Notes under the pieces: generated by a model
Database searches by the model: none
The model's input: only the letters and a program-made list of their open reading frames with translations
What the model was told of the DNA's origin: nothing
Position numbers and translations under genes: made by a program
Assembly (NCBI GenBank): GCA_905372875.1
Contig: CAJPQU010000019.1
Span: 1 to 18,758, forward strand
Direction of reading: 5' to 3'
Source: an uncultured Schwartzia sp.
GTDB lineage: Bacteria; Bacillota; Negativicutes; Selenomonadales; Selenomonadaceae
Length of the DNA: 18,758 nt
In this document: in pieces, positions 1-7,262 of the stretch
How positions within the stretch are numbered: the first letter of the stretch is position 1
How the letters are laid out: each line of letters starts with the position of its first letter

Positions 1-621
1 GGGTCCATTTTAGGTGGGGCACAAGTCACACTACAAATTTTTTTGGTTACTCTTTTCCTTTCGCTCCCATTGGGGCTTTTTGGGGCCATGGCGCGACTTT
101 CTAAGATGCGGTTCGTGAGTCGACTCATGGAATTCTATATATGGATCATGCGTGGCTCACCTCTCATGTTGCAGCTTTTATTTGTATATTTTGCTTTACC
201 TTTGGTAGGGATTCGCTTGGATCCAGTACCATCAGCACTCTTGGCTTTTATTCTTAATTATGCCGCTTATTTTGCAGAAATATTTCGTGCGGGCATTCAA
301 TCCATCGAGCGGGGACAGTATGAGGCTGCCAAAGCTTTGGGAATGACCTACATGCAGACGATGCGACGGATCGTACTACCGCAAATGATCTACCGTGTCT
401 TGCCGCCGGTGAGCAATGAAACTATTAATTTAGTTAAGGATACGTCATTGATTTATATTTTGGCGATGAATGATCTTTTGCGGGTGGCGCGCACCATCGT
501 ACAACGGGATTTTGACATGACAGCGTTTTTTATTGCCGGTGTCTTTTACCTGTTTATGACAGCGGTGCTGACGTGGATATTCAAAAAACTGGAGGCGCAT
601 TGTGGCCGATTTGATCTGTAA
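1..621 (+). CDS. Polar amino-acid ABC transporter permease (5' partial)
   Basis: This is the membrane-spanning subunit of an amino-acid importer of the HisM/GlnP class. The reading frame is open from the first base, so the true start lies upstream of the window; a TTG at 43 is internal and not a credible start. About 206 residues are visible. The first residues (GAQVTLQIF, then a hydrophobic segment) match the start of the usual permease domain. Further hydrophobic segments follow, with the family-typical RGSPLMLQLLFVYFALP stretch. The cytoplasmic EAA loop reads EAAKALGMTYMQTMRRIVLP and is the docking site for the ATPase. The stop codon lies 20 bases inside the ATPase gene when that gene is started at its GTG, which indicates translational coupling. 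The substrate (for example glutamine, cystine or a basic amino acid) cannot be read from the sequence. A binding-protein gene is expected upstream but is not seen here. Confidence 0.93.
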   Translation, partial: GSILGGAQVTLQIFLVTLFLSLPLGLFGAMARLSKMRFVSRLMEFYIWIMRGSPLMLQLLFVYFALPLVGIRLDPVPSALLAFILNYAAYFAEIFRAGIQSIERGQYEAAKALGMTYMQTMRRIVLPQMIYRVLPPVSNETINLVKDTSLIYILAMNDLLRVARTIVQRDFDMTAFFIAGVFYLFMTAVLTWIFKKLEAHCGRFDL

Positions 622-1387
622 TTCCGAGGTTATGCTGCGGGTTTCGAATGTTCGGAAGCGTTTTGGACGACTGGACGTATTAAAAGGTGTCAGCTTTGAG
701 GTTCGGCAAGGAGAAGTGCTGGCGGTCATTGGTCCTTCCGGCTCGGGGAAAAGTACCACTTTGCGGTGTCTGAATCATTTAGAGACCATTGACAGCGGTT
801 CTATTGAAATCAAGGGTGAATTTCTGGTAAAAAGCGACGATAAAGGAAGCGCAGTATATGCATCATCCGAGACAATGCGTCGTTTGCTGGCGTCGATGGG
901 CATGGTATTTCAGCAATTTAATCTTTTCCCGCATATGACCGTGCTGGAAAATTTATTGGAAGCGCCCATGCAGGTGAAGCGATTAAAACGGGAAGATATA
1001 CTGCCGGTAGCAGAAGAATTATTACGAAAAGTTGGACTGTATGATAAAAAAGATTCCTATCCTTCCCGACTCTCGGGCGGACAGCAGCAACGGGTAGCGA
1101 TTGCTCGGGCATTGGCTATGGAGCCGGATATTATGCTATTCGACGAACCTACATCAGCGCTTGATCCGGAGCTCACTGGTGAAGTTCTAAAGACGATGCG
1201 AGAACTAGCAGCGGAACACATGACGATGGTAGTGGTCACACACGAAATGGCCTTTGCTCGAGAAGCCGCCAATCGGGTGATTTTTATGGCCGACGGCGTT
1301 ATCGTAGAAGAGAATATTCCGTCGCAGATCTTTGATAACCCGCAGGAAGAGAGGACCCGTATATTTCTGCAGAACATGTTGATATGA
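602..1387 (+). CDS. Polar amino-acid ABC transporter ATP-binding protein
   Basis: This is the cytoplasmic ATPase that energises the adjacent permease (GlnQ/HisP-like class). All ABC motifs are present: Walker A GPSGSGKST at residues 44-52, Q-loop VFQQFNLFPHMTV, signature LSGGQQQRVAIARAL, Walker B IMLFDEPTSALD and the switch histidine in VVTHEM. At 261 residues it is slightly longer than the typical 240-250. I chose the GTG at 602 because GGAGG at 591-595 lies six bases upstream of it. An in-frame ATG at 632 (MLRVSNVRKRFG) aligns well with family N-termini but has a GAGG only two bases before it. The short insert around residues 77-95 (EFLVKSDDKGSAVYASSETM), between Walker A and the Q-loop, is common in this subfamily. 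An intrinsic terminator follows, so this is the last gene of the importer operon. Confidence 0.95.
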   Translation: MADLICNSEVMLRVSNVRKRFGRLDVLKGVSFEVRQGEVLAVIGPSGSGKSTTLRCLNHLETIDSGSIEIKGEFLVKSDDKGSAVYASSETMRRLLASMGMVFQQFNLFPHMTVLENLLEAPMQVKRLKREDILPVAEELLRKVGLYDKKDSYPSRLSGGQQQRVAIARALAMEPDIMLFDEPTSALDPELTGEVLKTMRELAAEHMTMVVVTHEMAFAREAANRVIFMADGVIVEENIPSQIFDNPQEERTRIFLQNMLI

Positions 1388-1418
1388 TTGCCGAATATGG
1401 CAATATCGGATAACTCTC

Positions 1419-1456
1419 AAAGAACAGCCGCTATTTTGAACGGCTGTTCTTTTTTA
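1419..1456 (+). terminator. Intrinsic terminator of the ABC importer operon
   Basis: A perfect inverted repeat AGAACAGCCG (1421-1430) / CGGCTGTTCT (1441-1450), extendable outward by two A-T pairs, encloses a 10-base loop and runs into six or seven T residues. It lies about 30 bases past the ATPase stop codon. A smaller perfect hairpin, ATTGCC/GGCAAT (1387-1404), begins on the last base of that stop codon and has no T-run. Confidence 0.9.
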
Positions 1457-1467
1457 GGGGGTTTTCA

Positions 1468-1496
1468 TTGTACTTTCCTTTGATCTGCGGTAGAAT
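1468..1496 (+). promoter_or_regulatory. Putative sigma-A promoter for the amidase gene
   Basis: TTGTAC (1468-1473) and TAGAAT (1491-1496) are separated by exactly 17 bases. They lie between the upstream terminator and the amidase start, where a promoter is needed. The -10 box is a good match to TATAAT (5 of 6), but the -35 box matches only in its TTG. The assignment rests on spacing and position. Confidence 0.5.
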
Positions 1497-1545
1497 ATTA
1501 AAGCGTTTTAGCGAGTACGCAGGATAAGGGGGTGGAGGACGGTTT

Positions 1546-2751
1546 ATGATACGGGTACTCATTATAATATTAGCCCTTATTTCAACATGGGGACCAATGG
1601 TGAGCGCTGCGTCTACCGGTGCGGGAAATATCGCTCCGGCGCAGGTGAACGCACTTCGCGTGGGCAATGACGCCGACCGGCTTCGTTTGGTAGTAGACAT
1701 AGATAACGAAGTCGATTATGATACCATGGTGCTGGCAAATCCAGGGCGTATCGTCGTGAATCTTCATAATGCACGATTGGGAACTGAAGTAGTACGAGAT
1801 CGCGTGTTAAAGAGTTCCTTTGCCAGCCGCGTTCGTGTGGGACAATTTGATAAGAATACCGTGCGCATTGTTGTAGAAACAGAGGCCGATAAGGGTGGCT
1901 TTGATGTCTTTTCCCTGGAAGGAGGTGCGGCTCCGTATCGGGTCATCATAGATATTGGCCGTCTGAACACAGCTCAGTCGCGTGACCAAAGTTCATCAAA
2001 TCAATCGGCTAAGGATGGAACGACGGTTGGCGACGACGGTGAAAAAACAGCTACCCCAAATGATACGGAGACGGATGATAAAGAAACGACCGCGCCGGAT
2101 AAGGCCAGTACAACGGAAAAACCGATCGAATTGCCGGATATTGATTTAGAGGAAATTGAAATACTCGGTACGGTCAAAGGAAAAACAATTGTGATTGATC
2201 CGGGACACGGGGGAGAAGATCCGGGAGCTATCGGTCCTACGGGTGTGACGGAAAAAAGCATCACTCTCCGTATTGCTAAGGTGGCTCAGCAGCTTTTAAA
2301 GGATGCCGGAGCGAAGGTCATCATGACCCGGACAACGGATACAGAGGTATCACCAAAGCACCGACAGGCTACGGATATTGACGAACTTCAAGCGCGCTGT
2401 GACATTGCCAATAAAGCTGATGCGGACGTCTTTATCAGCATCCACATGGATTCTTTTGCCAGTCGGAAGGCCTCGGGCACTACAGGATATTATTACGAAA
2501 AAGGAAGCCCAGCAAGTAAAAAACTCGCGGCTTCCGTACAGGCGGCTATCGTCAAACAGATCAAAACGGAAAGTCGGGGTGTCAAATCCTGCAATTTTTA
2601 CGTCGTTCGACATACCAAGATGCCGGCTACGTTGGTAGAAGTGGCCTTCGTTTCCAATCCGCGCGAGGAAAAACTTTTGGATTCCGATAAGGGGATACAG
2701 TATGCGGCAGTAGGGTTAGCGACAGGTATCGCAGCCTTTTTTGACAATTAG
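1546..2751 (+). CDS. N-acetylmuramoyl-L-alanine amidase, AMIN plus Amidase_3
   Basis: This is an exported zinc amidase that cleaves the bond between N-acetylmuramic acid and L-alanine in peptidoglycan, acting in wall turnover or daughter-cell separation. Residues 1-22 form a signal peptide (hydrophobic core, then VSA-AS as a likely cleavage site). An AMIN-type domain, a wall or septum targeting beta domain, covers roughly residues 32-140. A low-complexity linker rich in S, T, D, E and K spans about 142-205. The Amidase_3 catalytic domain fills residues 213-401. The zinc ligands and catalytic glutamate are all readable: H221 in DPGHGG, E236 in VTEKS, H300 in SIHMDSF and E365 in VEVAFVSN. The ATG at 1546 has GGAGG at 1534-1538 with a seven-base spacer and gives the signal peptide directly. 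No terminator separates it from the next gene, 62 bases on, so the two may be cotranscribed. Confidence 0.95.
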   Translation: MIRVLIIILALISTWGPMVSAASTGAGNIAPAQVNALRVGNDADRLRLVVDIDNEVDYDTMVLANPGRIVVNLHNARLGTEVVRDRVLKSSFASRVRVGQFDKNTVRIVVETEADKGGFDVFSLEGGAAPYRVIIDIGRLNTAQSRDQSSSNQSAKDGTTVGDDGEKTATPNDTETDDKETTAPDKASTTEKPIELPDIDLEEIEILGTVKGKTIVIDPGHGGEDPGAIGPTGVTEKSITLRIAKVAQQLLKDAGAKVIMTRTTDTEVSPKHRQATDIDELQARCDIANKADADVFISIHMDSFASRKASGTTGYYYEKGSPASKKLAASVQAAIVKQIKTESRGVKSCNFYVVRHTKMPATLVEVAFVSNPREEKLLDSDKGIQYAAVGLATGIAAFFDN

Positions 2752-2813
2752 CGCCGCATAAGTGTTGTCGACAGCAGGATGTATCCATAGAAACGGGGAA
2801 GGTAGGGGAAGGT

Positions 2814-4019
2814 ATGAGGGCAGCAGAGGGGACACAGACTTTATTGAAAATAGATCGAGCCTGGAAAATAGAAACGGAGAAACGGCAAAAACAGATCATG
2901 CGCCGGGCGATCCCAGGAAAAAGAACGTTGGCTAATGCCTTAGGGACGATGACACGGCAAGAGTTAGAGGATATTCGCTATAATGTTGGACTGTCTGGCA
3001 CCAGTAAACTGAATAAGGCAGAACTCATTGAGATATTGATTCCAGCGATCATCACCTTTTCCAGATCGTGGTTCGTGTCGATGCTGAACGAAGAGTATCA
3101 GGCGATGCGTCACATAGCCGAACGAGAGGGAATATCGACGCAGTTTCGCTCTGATGAAATGCGGTTAGATTACTTTCAGAGTCTGGGATTGGTGCTGAAC
3201 GGATCGTATAATGGAAAGCCCGCGTGGTACATGCCCAATGAAGTGCTGGAAGAATTTAAAAAACTGAACGCCGGTTCTTTAGCCAAAGCGGCGGAGTGGA
3301 ATACCGACGCCGTACGATTAGCGGCTGGATTGCTTTACTATTACGGCGTTTTGGACTATGATCAGCTTTTTGTCAAGGTAAAGCAGTACATGGAAGCGGA
3401 CGAAACATTTACATTTACTGATTTTATACAAGTCATGTTCAATGGTGCCTGCTGGCAGCATAATTTTCGAGTGAGCGACCGGCTGATGTGCTACTACACG
3501 GTAGCCGACCCGGAGCGGATCATTGCTGCCCGGGCAAATCTTGGTGTCGGCTTCGCTAAACTTCCTTATGATAAAGTTTATGATGCCGGAGAAGAAAATT
3601 ATATTGAGGCCACCAAGGCTTATAAGGCATTAGCGCAATTCTTTATGCGGGCTTACCAGCGCGACGTATTGGCGGCGGCAAACATCGTGAGCGAGATCAC
3701 CATCCTTTTGCAAAACGGCGGACAAATGAAGGACGTTTTGATGTATACGGATTCCCTTGGGGACGTGACCGAGGCTGATGAAAAAGAAATGGCGACACTT
3801 TTGATGCACTTTCATAATGCTCTGCGCCTATGGATATTGAAAGGTCATACCCCACAAGAGATCATATCGGGTCACTTGGACCCTGCGGAACGTAAAACAG
3901 CGGGTTCGGTATCGCGCCAGAAAAAGAAGAAAGTAGGACGTAACGATCCTTGTCCTTGTGGAAGCGGGAAAAAATACAAAAATTGTTGCCTGCGTGAGAA
4001 TGTGACAGAACAGAAGTAA
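2814..4019 (+). CDS. Unassigned protein with SEC-C zinc motif and Rho-N/SAP-like N-terminus
   Basis: This is a 401-residue, apparently soluble protein without a signal peptide. The C-terminus is a textbook SEC-C motif: GRNDPCPCGSGKKYKNCC, with zinc-ligand candidates C380, C382, C391 and C392, preceded by a basic KKKK stretch. SEC-C is the zinc motif at the end of SecA and of many otherwise unrelated proteins, so it does not assign a function. Residues about 37-82 (LANALGTMTRQELEDIRYNVGLSG.. then KAELIEIL) resemble Rho-N/SAP-type helical nucleic-acid-binding modules; this is a by-eye impression. The middle 290 residues look mostly helical and I recognise no domain. The ATG at 2814 follows two purine-rich GGGGAAGG stretches. 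ATG 2898 is an alternative start but has no nearby ribosome site. It lies 62 bases after the amidase gene and shares its direction. The gene is real by its length and motif; its role is unknown. Confidence 0.85.
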   Translation: MRAAEGTQTLLKIDRAWKIETEKRQKQIMRRAIPGKRTLANALGTMTRQELEDIRYNVGLSGTSKLNKAELIEILIPAIITFSRSWFVSMLNEEYQAMRHIAEREGISTQFRSDEMRLDYFQSLGLVLNGSYNGKPAWYMPNEVLEEFKKLNAGSLAKAAEWNTDAVRLAAGLLYYYGVLDYDQLFVKVKQYMEADETFTFTDFIQVMFNGACWQHNFRVSDRLMCYYTVADPERIIAARANLGVGFAKLPYDKVYDAGEENYIEATKAYKALAQFFMRAYQRDVLAAANIVSEITILLQNGGQMKDVLMYTDSLGDVTEADEKEMATLLMHFHNALRLWILKGHTPQEIISGHLDPAERKTAGSVSRQKKKKVGRNDPCPCGSGKKYKNCCLRENVTEQK

Positions 4020-4062
4020 ACTTGATTGACCTGATCTCGGAAAGTGGAGGAGCTTGCATGGG

Positions 4063-4091
4063 TTGCTTTTTCGGCGGACTTCCCCTATAAT
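4063..4091 (+). promoter_or_regulatory. Sigma-A promoter upstream of tRNA-Glu
   Basis: TTGCTT (4063-4068), a 17-base spacer and a perfect TATAAT (4086-4091) make this the best promoter in the window. It sits in the gap between the SEC-C gene and the tRNA. Predicted initiation near 4098 leaves a leader of roughly 87 bases before the mature tRNA 5' end. A weaker GGGACA/TATATA pair (4146-4151 and 4170-4175, 18-base spacer) could start transcription almost at the tRNA itself. Confidence 0.8.
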
Positions 4092-4184
4092 GAGCCATAC
4101 GGTATATTGGCGTATATCAAGCTTTACGCCTTGGGGTACCCCTGCGGGACATTTTACCGTAAGTACCAATATATAAGGGAACCG
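4092..4184 (+). other. Long 5' leader of tRNA-Glu with several inverted repeats
   Basis: This 93-base stretch lies between the promoter -10 box and the mature tRNA. It contains a GGCGTA/TACGCC hairpin (4109-4114 with 4125-4130), a perfect 10-base palindrome GGGGTACCCC (4133-4142), and two longer-range pairs, ACGGTA/TACCGT (4099-4104 with 4155-4160) and TATATTGG/CCAATATA (4103-4110 with 4166-4173). The last two share bases and cannot form together. I see no gene in it. It is probably removed by RNase P when the tRNA matures. Confidence 0.4.
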
Positions 4185-4259
4185 GGCGCCATCGTCAAGT
4201 GGTTAAGACACCGCCCTTTCACGGCGGGTTCGTGGGTTCAAATCCCGCTGGCGTCACCA
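4185..4259 (+). tRNA. tRNA-Glu (anticodon UUC), CCA encoded
   Basis: The cloverleaf folds by eye. The acceptor stem is GGCGCCA with TGGCGTC (one G-U pair), and the D arm is GTC..GAC around AAGTGGTTAA. The anticodon stem CCGCC/GGCGG surrounds loop CTTTCAC with anticodon TTC at its centre. The variable region has four bases. The T arm is GTGGG/CCCGC around TTCAAAT, with one G-U pair in the stem. The discriminator A at 4256 is followed by a genomically encoded CCA (4257-4259). The tRNA supplies glutamate for translation. It stands alone, between its own promoter and an intrinsic terminator, about 1 kb upstream of glnS. Confidence 0.96.
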
Positions 4260-4267
4260 GAAAATTT

Positions 4268-4299
4268 GCCGCTTTCTCAGGGAAGCGGTTCTTTTGTTA
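4268..4299 (+). terminator. Intrinsic terminator after tRNA-Glu
   Basis: CCGCTTTC (4269-4276) pairs with GGAAGCGG (4281-4288) through eight base pairs including one G-U, with tetraloop TCAG. It is followed by TTCTTTTGTTAT. It lies nine bases after the encoded CCA. The T-run is interrupted, so some readthrough into the HD-domain gene is possible; no clear separate promoter for that gene is visible. Confidence 0.8.
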
Positions 4300-4334
4300 T
4301 ACAGTGCGAAAGGTTGATATGAAAAAGGAGCGGT

Positions 4335-5117
4335 ATGATGAATGAAGATGGGAGAAAAAGTATAATAGAAACAGTCTTGATTCGCTCGGCAGCATGGATG
4401 AATGACTATATAAAATCTCTCTATAGTAGAGATGAAGAAATTCAGCGTATGATGCTTTCCAAAAAGAAACATACCGGGCAGGTGCGTTCTATCTGCCGGT
4501 CGTTAGCTCTCCATCTTCACTTTTCGCCGTCGGAGACAGCATTGGCAGAACTCATGGGGCTGCTTCACGATACGGGACGCTTTCGTCAGTTCACTCTCTA
4601 TCGAACCTTTAATGACGCTATTTCCGTAGATCATGCGGCATTAGGACTGGAAATCATAGAAAAAACAGCGCTTTTGCAGCCGTTATCAAAGGACGAGCAA
4701 GCGATAGTGACTTTTGCGATTCAAAATCATAACAAAAAAGAAATCGCTTGGGGAAAGGAGGAAAGACAGAATTTATTTGCCCGTCTTTTACGGGATGCAG
4801 ACAAATTGGATATCTATCGGGTCTTGGAGCCGCTTTTAGCTCCTTCGGACGGACATGGGATCAGTCCCGCATTTTTAGAAAAATTCTCTGTAGGAGAACA
4901 AGCGGACTATACCATGATTCATACGTTTGATGATCGGAAGTTGGTACGGCTCATGTGGGTCTATGATATCAATTTCAGCTGGACGCTACAGCGGATCGTC
5001 GAACGGGGGTATATTGACAAGATTATCCATTGCCTGCCAGTAAATGAAGCGATAGAAACCGGCATACGCCATCTGCAGGCTTATGTAGCACAAAAATGCG
5101 CGACACCGGATATCTGA
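4335..5117 (+). CDS. HD-domain protein, putative metal-dependent phosphohydrolase
   Basis: This is a 260-residue cytoplasmic protein with the signature of the HD superfamily, whose members hydrolyse phosphate esters or nucleotides using one or two metals. Visible metal-ligand candidates are H46 (KKHTGQV), the H78-D79 pair in LLHDTGRF, H100 in VDHAALG, H132 in IQNHNKK, and D154/D156 in RDADKLDIY. This spacing fits HD proteins with extra histidines; the substrate cannot be read. The start is the ATG at 4335 or the adjacent in-frame ATG at 4338; AAGGAG at 4325-4330 fits both, and 4338 has the more usual seven-base spacer. There is no signal peptide or membrane segment. The gene sits between the tRNA terminator and glnS. 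The 115-base gap that follows holds no convincing terminator or promoter, so linkage to glnS is uncertain. Confidence 0.88.
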   Translation: MMNEDGRKSIIETVLIRSAAWMNDYIKSLYSRDEEIQRMMLSKKKHTGQVRSICRSLALHLHFSPSETALAELMGLLHDTGRFRQFTLYRTFNDAISVDHAALGLEIIEKTALLQPLSKDEQAIVTFAIQNHNKKEIAWGKEERQNLFARLLRDADKLDIYRVLEPLLAPSDGHGISPAFLEKFSVGEQADYTMIHTFDDRKLVRLMWVYDINFSWTLQRIVERGYIDKIIHCLPVNEAIETGIRHLQAYVAQKCATPDI

Positions 5118-5232
5118 ACGAAAAGGGAAAATATCGGAAGATTGGCAGGAATATAGTTCAGAATTCCCGAATATATTTTAGATTAAGGATTGTTATGCTG
5201 TTGATTGATTCATCGATAAAGGAGAGGTCGTC

Positions 5233-6909
5233 ATGCCGGAGAAAGAGACGCTGACTCCCAATTTTGTGGAGAACGCTGTCAGGGAAGATTTAAAGCAGGG
5301 GAAATATGTCAATGGCATTCATACACGGTTTCCGCCTGAACCTAATGGCTATCTGCATATTGGTCACGCTAAGTCTATCTGCTTAAATTTTGGTCTGGCA
5401 CAACATTTTGACGGTATGTGCAATCTGCGTTTTGACGATACTAATCCCACGAAAGAGGATATAGAATACGTGGATTCCATTCAGGAAGATGTCCAATGGT
5501 TGGGTTTTTCTTGGGCAGATCGAAAATTCTACGCATCGGATTATTTTCCTCGACTTTACGAATATGCCGTCGAACTTATCAAATGTGGGAAAGCCTTTGT
5601 TTGCGATCTGTCCGCCGAAGAGATACGTGATTATCGTGGCACACTGACGGAGCCTGGCAAAGAAAGTCCCTACCGCAACCGCAGCGTAGCGGAAAATTTA
5701 GATCTTTTTCAGCGCATGAAGGAGGGAGAGTTTCCTGACGGGAGCCATGTGCTGCGGGCGAAGATCGATATGACCGCACCAAATATTACTATGCGGGATC
5801 CGGTTCTATACCGCATAGCGCATACGACACATCATCGTACCGGAAATGCGTGGTGCATTTATCCTATGTACGATTTTGCTCATCCGCTGTCGGATGCCAT
5901 AGAAGGTATTACGCATTCCGTTTGCACGTTAGAATTTGAGGAACACCGGCCTCTCTACGATTGGGTATTGGATTCCTTAGATTTTAATGTAAATACACGT
6001 CCACGACAAATTGAGTTTGCCCGGCTTAATTTGTCAAACACGGTGATGAGCAAACGTAAGCTGCGACAATTGGTAGAGGGCGGGTATGTATCGGGGTGGG
6101 ACGATCCCCGGATGCCCACGATTTCCGGCCTGCGTCGTCGTGGGTACACTGCGTCTGCCCTGCGGGATTTTTGCGATCGTATTGGGGTAGCTAAAAGTAA
6201 CAGTGTAGTGGATGTGGCTATGTTGGAGCACTGTATACGTGAGGATCTCAACGTCAAGGCTCCCCGCCTCATGGCAGTGCTGGAACCGCTGAAAGTGGTC
6301 ATCACCAATTATCCCGCTGAGCAGACGGAATATCTTTTGGCAGAGAATCATCCGAATCGCGATGATCGCCGCTATGTACCTTTTTCGCGCGAGATATATA
6401 TTGAACAAGAAGATTTCGCGGAGAATCCGCCCAAGAAATTTTTCCGCTTAAAGCCCGGCGGTGAGGTGCGTTTAAAACATGCCTATATTATTCGCTGCGA
6501 CGAGGTGGTAAAAGACGATGCGGGGAACATCATGGAACTGCACTGCTCTTATGATGCGGAATCCAAACAGGGTGGTGCCACTGCGGGACGGAAGGTGAAG
6601 GGAACCCTTCATTGGGTAGCGGCGGCGACTGCCGTTTCAGCGGAAGTTCGCCTCTACGATTATCTCCTGAAAACCGATGAAAACGGCAACGTACCAGAGG
6701 ATTTTCTATCGGTCTTGAACCCGGCATCCTTGCGAATCATTTCCCAAGCACAGCTGGAACCTAGCGCCCGCTGGGTCGGGAAGGGAACGCATTTTCAGTT
6801 TCTCAGGAAGGGATACTTTTGCGTCGACCAGGATTCTACTCCTGAACATTTAGTGTTCAACGAAGTTACGGGACTTCGGGATACCTGGGCAAAAGTACAA
6901 AAGGAGTAA
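5233..6909 (+). CDS. glnS: Glutaminyl-tRNA synthetase
   Basis: This enzyme charges tRNA-Gln with glutamine using ATP, in the cytoplasm. It is a class Ib synthetase of 558 residues, close to the roughly 554 of the E. coli enzyme. The signature HIGH is at residues 42-45 within RFPPEPNGYLHIGHAKS. The KMSKS-equivalent reads VMSKR at 271-275, the form usual for GlnRS. The stretch LRFDDTNPTKEDIEYVDSIQEDVQWLGF and the C-terminal anticodon-binding beta barrels (GRKVKGTLHWV and GLRDTWAKV) closely resemble enterobacterial GlnRS. The ATG at 5233 follows AAAGGAGAGG (5218-5227). The stop codon is four bases from the start of the next small gene, whose ribosome site lies inside the last glnS codons. Many Firmicutes lack GlnRS and make Gln-tRNA by transamidation, so its presence narrows the lineage. 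Confidence 0.98.
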   Translation: MPEKETLTPNFVENAVREDLKQGKYVNGIHTRFPPEPNGYLHIGHAKSICLNFGLAQHFDGMCNLRFDDTNPTKEDIEYVDSIQEDVQWLGFSWADRKFYASDYFPRLYEYAVELIKCGKAFVCDLSAEEIRDYRGTLTEPGKESPYRNRSVAENLDLFQRMKEGEFPDGSHVLRAKIDMTAPNITMRDPVLYRIAHTTHHRTGNAWCIYPMYDFAHPLSDAIEGITHSVCTLEFEEHRPLYDWVLDSLDFNVNTRPRQIEFARLNLSNTVMSKRKLRQLVEGGYVSGWDDPRMPTISGLRRRGYTASALRDFCDRIGVAKSNSVVDVAMLEHCIREDLNVKAPRLMAVLEPLKVVITNYPAEQTEYLLAENHPNRDDRRYVPFSREIYIEQEDFAENPPKKFFRLKPGGEVRLKHAYIIRCDEVVKDDAGNIMELHCSYDAESKQGGATAGRKVKGTLHWVAAATAVSAEVRLYDYLLKTDENGNVPEDFLSVLNPASLRIISQAQLEPSARWVGKGTHFQFLRKGYFCVDQDSTPEHLVFNEVTGLRDTWAKVQKE

Positions 6910-6913
6910 TTGG

Positions 6914-7219
6914 ATGGGAAAGATACCCAAAAACTTATCCGATAAGGATATGCTTAAGAATTATCAAGAAGATTCGACGATAGAAGAAACATTTCAGCGT
7001 GCGGCTGATACGCTGGCGGAGAAAAAACAGCAACCGATACCAGAGGACAGAGGGGATATGGAAGCGCTATCATTATCCGCCGAGATCCGTACTTCTTTAG
7101 AACAAATGTTGCTGGAATTAAAAGTAGAACTTTATCGTGAAGGTATTGTTGATTATCGCCTGATAGTTCGCCGGGATGGAAAAAATATCATCTTGTCTCC
7201 GGCCGCGAAAAAGAAATGA
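6914..7219 (+). CDS. Small conserved-looking hypothetical protein, 101 aa
   Basis: I do not recognise this family. The product is a small, charged, soluble protein with no signal peptide or membrane segment. The N-terminal half (residues 1-50) is polar and probably flexible. Residues about 52-85 (LSLSAEIRTSLEQMLLELKVELYREGIVDY) look helical. The end (RLIVRRDGKNIILSPAAKKK) looks like a beta hairpin followed by a basic tail. The start is well supported: AAGGAG at 6901-6906 overlaps the end of glnS, seven bases before ATG 6914, which implies translational coupling to glnS. leuS begins 43 bases after its stop. The tight spacing and ribosome site suggest a real gene; its role is unknown. Confidence 0.78.
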   Translation: MGKIPKNLSDKDMLKNYQEDSTIEETFQRAADTLAEKKQQPIPEDRGDMEALSLSAEIRTSLEQMLLELKVELYREGIVDYRLIVRRDGKNIILSPAAKKK

Positions 7220-7262
7220 TTTCCTCATAGGAGTTCATAACGTTCATTGGAGGCATTATAGG

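Noticed and set aside
2701..2760. Inverted repeat TATGCGGC/GCCGCATA at the end of the amidase gene
   Set aside because: The arms are 44 bases apart, most of the span is coding, and no T-run follows, so it does not look like a terminator.
4044..4322. A 92-codon open frame on the + strand across the tRNA-Glu region
   Set aside because: It runs through the promoter, the tRNA and its terminator; those elements fully explain the sequence, and the translated product resembles no protein.
5118..5232. Possible promoter boxes (TTCAGA/TAGATT, TATATT) upstream of glnS
   Set aside because: No -35/-10 pair combines good boxes with good spacing; the best pair matches only four of six at each box, so it is not listed as a feature.
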